Positions 1-5,802 of a stretch of 7,676 nt of DNA are shown piece after piece. A program made the translations under genes and the position numbers. The notes under the pieces were generated by a model that did not search any database, was not told where the DNA came from, and saw nothing but the letters and a program-made list of their open reading frames with translations. The stretch comes from Lachnoclostridium sp. UBA739 (GTDB lineage Bacteria > Bacillota_A > Clostridia > Lachnospirales > Lachnospiraceae). Where the stretch lies: assembly GCA_002297865.1 (NCBI GenBank), contig DBKX01000113.1:1-7676 (forward strand). Reading direction: 5' to 3'. Positions within the stretch are counted from its first letter, which is position 1. Each line of letters opens with the position of its first letter.

Positions 1-791
1 TTATTACGATGCTAGATGTCGGGCAGGGGGACAGTATTTTTATAGAGACTAGAGAGGGGGTTACTTGTCTGGTGGATGGAGGAAGTACCAGTGTGAAAGC
101 AGCAGGTACTTATCGAATTGCACCATTTTTAAAGTACAAAGGCGTCAAAAAGCTGGATTATTGTTTCGTAAGCCATATGGATGAGGATCATATGAATGGG
201 GTGCAAGAGCTGATAGAGATGAGCCATGAACCTGGCAGTGTGAAGATACAGAATCTTGTACTTCCTCATTTAAATTATGTGGATGAGGCATATCAAGCAA
301 TGGTCTCTATGGCAAAACAGGCAGGAATACGTGTTGCATATATGGAACAGGGCCAGCAAATAAAGACCAGGCAGATTAGTTTAAAATGTTTACATCCATC
401 CTTTGAATTCAAAACGGCAGATCGCAATTCTTCTTCTCTTGTACTTGAGTTATCGTATACTTCTTTTCGCATGCTGCTTACTGGGGATGTAGATGAGATT
501 GGAGAGAAGAGTATCCTAAGTTCCAAGGGAGTGCTAGAGAAACAATACGACGTATTAAAAGTAGCCCATCATGGTTCGAAAGGTTCTACCTGTGGGGAGT
601 GGTTAGAGAAGATAAAACCAAGAGTGGCGGTTATTTCCTGTGGTAAGAAAAATAGGTATGGACATCCGCACAAGGAACTACTAGAGCGGCTAAAGAAAAG
701 TAACACGAAAGTATGGCGTACAGATGAAAAAGGTGCGTTGACCATAAATGTTAGTGGAAGCAGATATGGTATTGAAACCTATCTCCATTAA
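1..791 (+). CDS. comEC: ComEC/Rec2 competence protein, C-terminal metallo-beta-lactamase domain (5' end outside window)
   Basis: This is the C-terminal part of ComEC, the membrane channel protein that carries single-stranded DNA into the cell during transformation. The C-terminal beta-lactamase-like domain is proposed to be a nuclease that degrades the non-transported strand. The frame is open to the left edge (first full codon at base 3), reading I-T before MLDVGQGDS, the usual start of this domain, so the ATG at base 9 is internal. Counting from that Met, the metal-binding motif SHMDEDH has H56, D58, D60 and H61. LLTGDVD lies near base 480 and AHHGS near bases 563-577, with a GHPH motif near base 660; all fit a complete metal site. 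The N-terminal OB-like domain and the membrane-spanning competence domain of a full ComEC (about 700-800 residues) must lie upstream. An unlinked ComEC-like soluble hydrolase is possible, but the open frame and the holA neighbour favour ComEC. Confidence 0.88.
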   Translation, partial: ITMLDVGQGDSIFIETREGVTCLVDGGSTSVKAAGTYRIAPFLKYKGVKKLDYCFVSHMDEDHMNGVQELIEMSHEPGSVKIQNLVLPHLNYVDEAYQAMVSMAKQAGIRVAYMEQGQQIKTRQISLKCLHPSFEFKTADRNSSSLVLELSYTSFRMLLTGDVDEIGEKSILSSKGVLEKQYDVLKVAHHGSKGSTCGEWLEKIKPRVAVISCGKKNRYGHPHKELLERLKKSNTKVWRTDEKGALTINVSGSRYGIETYLH

Positions 792-833
792 CGCAATAAA
801 TATGCGAAATATGACACAAATTAAAATTAGTAC

Positions 834-862
834 TTGATTCTTTTCACAATTATGGTTAAAAT
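834..862 (+). promoter_or_regulatory. Candidate sigma-A promoter for holA
   Basis: A -35 box TTGATT (834-839) and a -10 box TAAAAT (857-862) are separated by 17 bases, close to the vegetative consensus. The site lies in the 132-base gap after comEC, so holA is probably transcribed on its own as well as by any read-through. The predicted RNA would have a leader of about 55 bases. No terminator is visible after comEC. Confidence 0.6.
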
Positions 863-923
863 AGTATAGGTATTTCCGTTAGGGAAACAAAAGGAATGTC
901 AATTGAGCAGTTAGGAGTGCCTT

Positions 924-1895
924 ATGCAAATTATAAAAGAACATATCAAGCAGAATCAGTTTAAGCAATGTTATTTGCTGTATGGTACAGAAGAGTATTT
1001 GAAAAAACTATACAAGAATAAGTTAAAGACGGGTATTATCGGCGATGAGGATACTATGAATTATACTTATTTCGAAGGCAAGTCAATTGAGATTCCCAAG
1101 ATAATCGAAGTCGCAGAGACTTTACCGTTTTTCAGTGAACGTCGTTTGATATTAATAGAGAACAGTGGATTATTCAAGTCTTCCAATGAATTGGCAGATT
1201 ATATCAGAACGATGCCAGATTATTGTTATATGATATTCGTGGAATCGGAAGTAGATAAGCGTAACCGCCTTTATAAAGCGGTGAAAGAAGTCGGATATAT
1301 ATCTGAGATGAATGGCATGGATGAGAAAGATATTCAGCTTTGGGTTGCTCAACTTCTAAAGCGTAGCGGGAAGAAGATAACAAGAGATACCTTGATGTAT
1401 TTTCTGAATAAGTCTGGTACAGACATGGAAGGTATGGTGCAGGAAGTTGAGAAGCTCATCTGTTATGCGATGGATAAAGAGGTTATCACAGTAGAAGATA
1501 TTGATGCAGTCTGTGTGACACAGGTGTCGAATCAGATTTTTTTGATGATAGATGCAATTGCTTCTAGAAAACAGAGGCAGGCACTGGATCTTTATTACGA
1601 TTTGTTGACTTTACGAGAAAAACCAATGTCAATTTTATTTTTAATCACCAGACATTTTAACATTCTGTTGCAAATCAAAGAACTGAAAGGGCAGAATCGC
1701 AATGAGGTTGCTAAGAAAGTTGGCGTACCGCCATTTGCAGTACAGAAGTATATGTCTCAGGCAGATAATTTTACAAAGCAAGGTTTGATCGAAAACTTAA
1801 AAGACTGTGCGGAGATGGAAGCACAGGTTAAAACTGGTTTCATGACAGACCAGATGACAGTGGAACTATTGATTGTGAAGTTTAGCCAGAGATAA
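924..1895 (+). CDS. holA: DNA polymerase III, delta subunit
   Basis: HolA (YqeN in Bacillus) is the delta subunit of the clamp loader. It opens the DnaN sliding clamp ring so that the clamp can be loaded on primed DNA during chromosome replication; it acts in the cytoplasm with DnaX and HolB. The 323-residue length fits the family (about 330-350). The N-terminal signature YLLYGTEEYL (residues 17-26) matches the family's degenerate P-loop region. The central part follows the AAA+ pattern, and the C-terminal third, with the stretch around PMSILFLITRHFN, matches the helical collar domain. The start is chosen because AGGAG at 913-917 lies 6 bases before the ATG. Position directly after comEC is conserved across Firmicutes, where comEC-holA are common neighbours. 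Nothing looks truncated. Confidence 0.92.
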   Translation: MQIIKEHIKQNQFKQCYLLYGTEEYLKKLYKNKLKTGIIGDEDTMNYTYFEGKSIEIPKIIEVAETLPFFSERRLILIENSGLFKSSNELADYIRTMPDYCYMIFVESEVDKRNRLYKAVKEVGYISEMNGMDEKDIQLWVAQLLKRSGKKITRDTLMYFLNKSGTDMEGMVQEVEKLICYAMDKEVITVEDIDAVCVTQVSNQIFLMIDAIASRKQRQALDLYYDLLTLREKPMSILFLITRHFNILLQIKELKGQNRNEVAKKVGVPPFAVQKYMSQADNFTKQGLIENLKDCAEMEAQVKTGFMTDQMTVELLIVKFSQR

Positions 1896-1896
1896 G
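1869..1896 (+). promoter_or_regulatory. Weak candidate promoter for tRNA-Ser, inside the end of holA
   Basis: TTGATT (1869-1874) and GATAAG (1891-1896) lie 16 bases apart and overlap the last codons of holA. Transcription would begin about 15 bases before the tRNA. The -10 box matches only four of six consensus bases. The alternative is that the tRNA is processed from the holA transcript, since no terminator separates them. Confidence 0.25.
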
Positions 1897-1917
1897 TGGA
1901 GAAAAGCAAAATATTGT

Positions 1918-2003
1918 GGAGACGTATCGAAGAGGCCATAACGAGAGCGACTCGAAATCGTTTTGCCTTAACAGGCACGTGGGTTCGAATCCCACCGTCT
2001 CCG
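1918..2003 (+). tRNA. tRNA-Ser (anticodon CGA)
   Basis: The sequence folds into a full class II cloverleaf. The acceptor stem is GGAGACG (1918-1924) with CGTCTCC (1996-2002), discriminator G2003. The D stem is TCG/CGA. The anticodon arm is AGCGA (1946-1950), loop CTCGAAA and TCGTT (1958-1962), with anticodon CGA at 1953-1955 reading UCG serine codons. The long variable arm has stem GCCT/AGGC (1965-1968 with 1973-1976), typical of serine tRNAs. The T arm is GTGGG/CCCAC around loop TTCGAAT (1984-1990). The 3' CCA is not encoded (TTC follows), so it must be added after transcription. The gene starts 22 bases after the holA stop codon and is followed at once by a terminator. Confidence 0.96.
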
Positions 2004-2007
2004 TTCT

Positions 2008-2039
2008 AAAACCCTTGCATTCACAGGGTTTTATTTTTT
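2008..2039 (+). terminator. Intrinsic terminator after tRNA-Ser
   Basis: A perfect 8-bp stem, AAAACCCT (2008-2015) with AGGGTTTT (2025-2032), encloses a 9-base loop and runs into the T-rich tail TTTTATTTTTT. It ends the tRNA (and possibly holA-tRNA) transcript, so the downstream secreted-protein genes need their own promoters. Confidence 0.85.
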
Positions 2040-2115
2040 GTGTCATATTTTGTGTTGCATTAAAAAAGAACCACTACATTTTGCAAAATCGAACAAGACA
2101 TTTTAAGAAATTCCC

Positions 2116-2145
2116 TTGTCAATATCCGTCATTTTATCTTACAAT
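2116..2145 (+). promoter_or_regulatory. Promoter for the secreted lipase-like gene
   Basis: TTGTCA (2116-2121) and TACAAT (2140-2145) are separated by 18 bases; each box matches five of six consensus positions. The predicted start lies near base 2152, giving a leader of about 30 bases before the ATG at 2182, with ribosome site AAGGGAAGGA at 2165-2174. A 7-bp inverted repeat surrounds the -10 box and is listed separately. Confidence 0.65.
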
Positions 2146-2159
2146 AAAAGAGTAAAATG
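2130..2159 (+). repeat. Inverted repeat around the -10 region (possible operator)
   Basis: CATTTTA (2130-2136) and TAAAATG (2153-2159) form a perfect 7-bp inverted repeat with a 16-base centre containing the -10 box TACAAT and the predicted transcription start. The arm centres are about 23 bases apart, roughly two helical turns. A repressor binding both arms would block the promoter. Because the arms are AT-rich, a chance match in this low-GC DNA is also possible. Confidence 0.35.
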
Positions 2160-2181
2160 GTAAGAAGGGAAGGATATTATT

Positions 2182-4506
2182 ATGAGAAAAAAGTATTTTA
2201 GAAGTACTGCAGTTTTCATGTCATTGATTTTGACTGCTACAAGTATTCACGGGATTCCTGTAAAAGCAGAATCAGGCACAGAAGCTGCTGAATCACAGTT
2301 GGCGGATACAGACGGTGATGGGCTTAAGGATTATCTGGAAGAGTATTTTGGAACGGACAAAACACAGGCAGACACCGATGGGGACGGATTGTCTGACTAT
2401 TGGGAGATTATGAAATTGAAGACAGATCCCCTCAACACTGATACAGATGGAAATGGTATATCAGATGCAGAGGAAGATGCGGATCAGGATGGACTATCTA
2501 ATATTTTAGAAATTCAGCTTGGCACGAATCCTTTGAAAGCAGATACAGATGAAGATGGCTTGTCAGATGGAGATGAGGTGAATGTATATAAGACATCCCC
2601 TATTTTAAGCGACAGTGATAATGATGGATTATTAGACGGTGAGGAAGTGGAATTAAATCTTAGTCCATTAAAGAAATTTAGCAAAGATATTCAAAAGGAC
2701 TGCAAGAAGCTTTTCTCGCAAGTCCTAAAGAAGAGCAATATTGAAGAAGTTTTAAGTTCTAGCAAGAATGAAGCAATTCCAAGTCTTTCTGGAGACTTGC
2801 CAGGTTTAATGGAACGAAGAGTAAGAATAGAAAGTTCCACAGTAGTATTAGGAGAATTAGAAGACAAAATGGTTGGACTTCCTATTGAGATTGTTTCAGA
2901 ATATGAAAATGGTTTTGATATGAAATTATCTTTTACTTGTCTAAAATCCACTTTTAAGCAAGTAAAAGGATATAAAATAGCTCATTACAAAGACGGCGAA
3001 ATTACATATTTAGATACAAAGGTAATACTGAAAAATGTGAGTGCAAACATAACGGAGGGCGGAACCTATTTTGTAATTGATGAAAATGAAACTTCAGATT
3101 CTATACTTGACAGAATAAAAACAGCATCGGTTAAAACGTTAGCTGTAACAGATAAAGATACTGATTACGATGGTGTAAGCGACTCTATCGATCCTAAGCC
3201 AAATGATAATTCATTTATTGGAACCATTAAGAATGATGGATTTAATATTAATTCACGGGTTACGTATGCAATTGACTACCGAGCATTTTTTAAAACACCA
3301 TCTACATTTAACAGCCAGCTTTGCAAAGCATCTTCTGTGTATGCAAATCTAGCATATGAATTTAATATTCAGGATGAAGCGAGTGGAAGGACATTTAATT
3401 TGCCTTCGCTTATGAGTTACCAGGGAATGTCAGATGTAAAATCCTATGACTTGATAAACAGCTATTCGGATAATGATCTTATAAAATTTTTTATTGGCCA
3501 TAGAACGGTAACATATAACGGTGTTACAAAAGATATAATCACCGTTTCCATTAAAGGAACAGGCGGCGGAATAGAGCAGTGGGCAAGTAATTTTGATATT
3601 GGTACAACGGCTAAGTATAGCAGTTATTCAGATTGGACCGATTCTTCCAATCATAAAGGGTTTGATGTTGCGGCAACTCGTGTGCAACGATATATTAAGA
3701 CTTATGTATCCAATTACTGCTCTGGAAGCAATGCGAAGGCGTATTGGGTAGTGGGACATTCTCGTGGAGCAGCAGTTGCTAACATTTTAGCAGCAAAACT
3801 TACAGATGCAGGAAATACTACTTATGCTTATACATTTGCAACTCCAAATACAACTACAAAGAGTGCAACTACAACTGCAAAATACACAAGTATTTTCAAT
3901 CTTGTAAACAAAGATGATTTTGTTCCTTTTCTTCCTTGTAGTGTATGGGGATTTAAGCGTTACGGCAGGACAAGTACAGAAAGTATTGCAGATAAATATG
4001 AGAAGGAGTGGGAAGACTTAACTGCTATCAGTGATTATAACCCGGATACATTTGGAATGGAAGATACGATTGCAGAGTTTGGTAAAGTCTTTACTACAAG
4101 AAATAAAGCATATACGTTTACTTGCTCTTGTCATGGCGATGGTTCTAAGGATGACATCACAATTATAAACAGAGGAACTTCAAAGGACAGCAGAGAAGGG
4201 GCAATTGCTAAAATACCTTCCAATGCATTACCTTATGGCAGAATTACTAGATACAATGGAACCGCTTTTTGGGGATGGGATTTTGAGGTTTGTCAGTCAC
4301 CTTGTTACTTTATGCAGGTACTAGCAGCTTTGATGGCTGGTAAGATTTCAAATTATCGTTTTGTAGTGGAACTTAATATGGCAGACCATTATGAAAGTGC
4401 TAAGTCTGCTCTTATTTCATCGGCTATTGGAGGATTGGAACATCCACATTTTACAGAGTCCTATTATATTCTGGCAAAACATGCAACTGCATCGAATTTT
4501 AAGTAA
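2182..4506 (+). CDS. Secreted class 3 lipase-like hydrolase with calcium-binding TSP3-type repeats
   Basis: Exported 774-residue protein, probably a lipase or esterase acting outside the cell; its substrate is unknown. A Sec signal peptide (Lys/Arg start, hydrophobic core 9-22, likely cut near VKA, residue 29) is followed by six Asp-rich D-x-D-x-D-G-x-x-D calcium motifs (starting at residues 42, 64, 87, 99, 121 and 144). A beta-rich region (about 205-300) resembles domains seen next to such repeats in clostridial surface proteins, and a seventh motif lies at 326-334. The hydrolase domain (about 360-774) shows SIKGTGGG (456-463, oxyanion region, where the family usually has RGT), W467, HKGF (491-494), the nucleophile elbow GHSRG with Ser527, and NKDDFVPFLP with probable acid Asp579. 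The catalytic His is probably H756 in HFTESY; H736 is the alternative. The start is supported by the ribosome site 7 bases upstream and by the signal peptide. No LPXTG or membrane anchor is visible, so it is likely released or held by the repeats. Confidence 0.82.
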   Translation: MRKKYFRSTAVFMSLILTATSIHGIPVKAESGTEAAESQLADTDGDGLKDYLEEYFGTDKTQADTDGDGLSDYWEIMKLKTDPLNTDTDGNGISDAEEDADQDGLSNILEIQLGTNPLKADTDEDGLSDGDEVNVYKTSPILSDSDNDGLLDGEEVELNLSPLKKFSKDIQKDCKKLFSQVLKKSNIEEVLSSSKNEAIPSLSGDLPGLMERRVRIESSTVVLGELEDKMVGLPIEIVSEYENGFDMKLSFTCLKSTFKQVKGYKIAHYKDGEITYLDTKVILKNVSANITEGGTYFVIDENETSDSILDRIKTASVKTLAVTDKDTDYDGVSDSIDPKPNDNSFIGTIKNDGFNINSRVTYAIDYRAFFKTPSTFNSQLCKASSVYANLAYEFNIQDEASGRTFNLPSLMSYQGMSDVKSYDLINSYSDNDLIKFFIGHRTVTYNGVTKDIITVSIKGTGGGIEQWASNFDIGTTAKYSSYSDWTDSSNHKGFDVAATRVQRYIKTYVSNYCSGSNAKAYWVVGHSRGAAVANILAAKLTDAGNTTYAYTFATPNTTTKSATTTAKYTSIFNLVNKDDFVPFLPCSVWGFKRYGRTSTESIADKYEKEWEDLTAISDYNPDTFGMEDTIAEFGKVFTTRNKAYTFTCSCHGDGSKDDITIINRGTSKDSREGAIAKIPSNALPYGRITRYNGTAFWGWDFEVCQSPCYFMQVLAALMAGKISNYRFVVELNMADHYESAKSALISSAIGGLEHPHFTESYYILAKHATASNFK

Positions 4507-4526
4507 ACTGCAATTTACTTTTGTTT
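4501..4526 (+). terminator. Weak AT-rich hairpin with U-rich tail overlapping the lipase stop codon
   Basis: AAGTAAA (4501-4507) pairs perfectly with TTTACTT (4514-4520) around the 6-base loop CTGCAA, followed by TTGTTTT. The stop codon TAA (4504-4506) lies inside the left arm. With only one G-C pair in the stem it would be a weak terminator that lets some transcripts continue into the DUF1002 gene. Confidence 0.4.
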
Positions 4527-4547
4527 TCCTTATAATTGTGTTAAAAT
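4508..4547 (+). promoter_or_regulatory. Candidate promoter for the DUF1002 gene
   Basis: Two overlapping readings exist in the 67-base gap. One is a perfect -10 TATAAT (4531-4536) with a poor -35 CTGCAA (4508-4513) at 17 bases. The other is TTGTTT (4521-4526) with TAAAAT (4542-4547) at a short 15 bases. The sequence does not decide between them. Either would give a short leader before the strong ribosome site at 4561-4566. Confidence 0.4.
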
Positions 4548-4573
4548 AGGAAGAACAAAAGGAGGATTGCGAC

Positions 4574-5485
4574 ATGAAGAAAAGAATAATCAGTATGCTG
4601 CTGGTTGTGAGTATGATTTGCATGTTGCCTGGCATGGGTGTTTTTGCCGATACACTGGATTTTAATGATACACCTTATCTTGCACTAGGGGCAGATCTTA
4701 CACCATCACAAAAGAATACTGTTTTAGACTTATTAGGTGTGGAGCAGGATAAAATGGAGCAGTATAAAGTGGTTACGGTAACCAATCAAGAGGAACACGA
4801 ATATTTAGGAGACTACTTGTCAGATTCTGTAATTGGAACAAAGGCTTTGTCTTCTGTGCTTGTGACACAAGCAAAGGCGGATTCTGGAATTTCTGTAGAA
4901 ACTCATAATATCAATTATTGTACGGATGTCATGTACTGTAATGCATTAGTGACAGCAGGCATTGTAGATGCAGACGTTGTTGTGGCAGGACCATTTAACT
5001 TAACTGGAACAGCAGCTTTAGTAGGTACTATTAAGGCGTACGCGGAAATGACAGGAACGGATGTGTCAAAGGACAGTATAGATGCGGCAACCAATGAACT
5101 TGTATTAACAGGTGAGCTTGGCGACGAGCTAAGTGGTGATCTTGGAGGAGACGATGAAGGAAAAGAAACTGCTGGTGAACTTATGGCACTGGTAAAACAG
5201 AAAGTTGTGGAAGGAAAATTATCAAAACCTGCTGAAATTATGAGTGCAGTAGATGATTCTTGTAAGGAATTAGATATTAAACTTTCCGATGAATCCAAGC
5301 AGAAGATTGTTGATGTTATGTCCAAGATTTCTAAGCTTGATTTGGATATGAGTACATTGAAGACACAGGTAAAGGATCTCTATAATAAGTTATCAAAGAT
5401 AGAGATTGATACAGATGGACTATGGAATAAGGTTTGTAACTTTTTTAGTAAGGTTGCAGATTTCTTTCAAGGATTATTTTCATAA
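4574..5485 (+). CDS. Exported DUF1002 family protein (YpuA-like)
   Basis: This 303-residue protein belongs to the DUF1002 family, whose Bacillus member is YpuA; the biochemical role is not known. It has a Sec signal peptide, with hydrophobic core 6-22 and likely cleavage after VFA (residue 25). The family core is recognisable in LTPSQKNTVLDLLGV (42-56), the YCTDVMYCNALVTAGI block (115-130) with Cys116 and Cys122, and ADVVVAGPFNLTGTAALVGT (133-152). An acidic, glycine-rich linker (181-198) leads to a helical C-terminal half (about 200-278) and a final amphipathic helix from W284 with repeated FF pairs. No membrane anchor or sorting signal is seen. The start is set by GGAGGA at 4561-4566, 7 bases before the ATG. 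It lies 67 bases after the lipase-like gene and ends before a strong terminator, so it may be partly co-transcribed with that gene. Confidence 0.85.
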   Translation: MKKRIISMLLVVSMICMLPGMGVFADTLDFNDTPYLALGADLTPSQKNTVLDLLGVEQDKMEQYKVVTVTNQEEHEYLGDYLSDSVIGTKALSSVLVTQAKADSGISVETHNINYCTDVMYCNALVTAGIVDADVVVAGPFNLTGTAALVGTIKAYAEMTGTDVSKDSIDAATNELVLTGELGDELSGDLGGDDEGKETAGELMALVKQKVVEGKLSKPAEIMSAVDDSCKELDIKLSDESKQKIVDVMSKISKLDLDMSTLKTQVKDLYNKLSKIEIDTDGLWNKVCNFFSKVADFFQGLFS

Positions 5486-5493
5486 AGGAAAAG

Positions 5494-5540
5494 AACAACG
5501 GTTTTCTCAAGTTTGACTTGTGAGGCCGTTGTTTTGCTTT
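5494..5540 (+). terminator. Strong intrinsic terminator after the DUF1002 gene
   Basis: AACAACGG (5494-5501) pairs with CCGTTGTT (5526-5533). Inside the stem a second helix forms between CTCAAG and CTTGTGAG, with a bulge, capped by a short loop. The T-rich tail TTTTGCTTT follows. It lies 8 bases after the stop codon and closes the lipase-DUF1002 unit. Confidence 0.82.
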
Positions 5541-5563
5541 ACTGGACTGATTTGATTCCAGTA
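5540..5563 (+). repeat. Perfect 7-bp inverted repeat directly after the terminator
   Basis: TACTGGA (5540-5546) and TCCAGTA (5557-5563) flank a 10-base centre. No T-tract follows, so it is not a second terminator on this strand. On the reverse strand TTTTACTTGACACCA runs into it. It could be a protein-binding site, the end of a decayed element, or chance. Confidence 0.35.
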
Positions 5564-5695
5564 TGGTGTCAAGTAAAAAGTACAAGAATTCGATTGCGTT
5601 AGACAAAATTCGGATCACAGTCTGCTCTCGCCATCATATAGTAAAGTAGTAGCTTAGAACATGTTTCGAGCTATAAATTATGTGAAAGAAATGGA

Positions 5696-5724
5696 TGCAC
5701 ATTATAGTCGATTCATGCTATAAT
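5696..5724 (+). promoter_or_regulatory. Promoter for the large exported-protein gene (extended -10)
   Basis: A perfect TATAAT (5719-5724) is preceded by TGC, making an extended -10, with a weak -35 TGCACA (5696-5701) at 17 bases. A second TATAAT starts at 5728 but lacks a -35 partner. A start near 5731 gives an RNA leader of about 70 bases that contains the hairpin at 5762-5792. Confidence 0.6.
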
Positions 5725-5761
5725 AAATATAATGGTAATAAATACTAAAATGATCAATAGG

Positions 5762-5792
5762 TTACTTAAACAAGGTAATGTTTACTAAGTAA
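5762..5792 (+). promoter_or_regulatory. Leader hairpin abutting the ribosome binding site
   Basis: TTACTTAAACA (5762-5772) pairs with TGTTTA...AGTAA (5779-5792), an 11-bp match interrupted by a 3-base bulge (CTA) around loop AGGTAA. The right arm ends where the ribosome site GGAGGAG (5793-5799) begins, so the fold could influence access of ribosomes or be a DNA operator. It contains no G-C-rich core, so stability is modest. Confidence 0.4.
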
Positions 5793-5802
5793 GGAGGAGA
5801 AT

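Larger units (their letters stand above)
5541..5802. other. Intergenic region before the large exported-protein gene
   Basis: The 317-base gap between the DUF1002 stop and the next start holds, in order, the terminator, the TACTGGA inverted repeat, a stretch with no convincing feature (about 5564-5690), a promoter with an extended -10, and a hairpin just before the ribosome site. The middle stretch has stops in the frames I read. On the reverse strand a short run (about 5620 to 5590) reads M-A-R-A-D-C-D-P-N-F-V then stop. It has no ribosome site and may be a relic of a lost gene or chance. No tRNA or riboswitch fold is recognised. Confidence 0.5.

Noticed and set aside
791..806. CGCA/TGCG hairpin after comEC as a terminator
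   Set aside because: The stem is only 4 bp and no T-tract follows.
1918..2003. tRNA 3' end as an integration (att) site
   Set aside because: No second copy of the tRNA 3' end was seen in the window and no integrase is present, so integration at this tRNA cannot be supported from these bases.
1916..2155. 79-codon open frame on the + strand
   Set aside because: It runs through the whole tRNA-Ser and its terminator and lacks a ribosome site; the tRNA fold explains the sequence.
4915..5325. 136-codon open frame on the - strand
   Set aside because: It lies entirely inside the DUF1002 gene, is serine-rich in the manner of an antisense shadow, and has no signal of its own.
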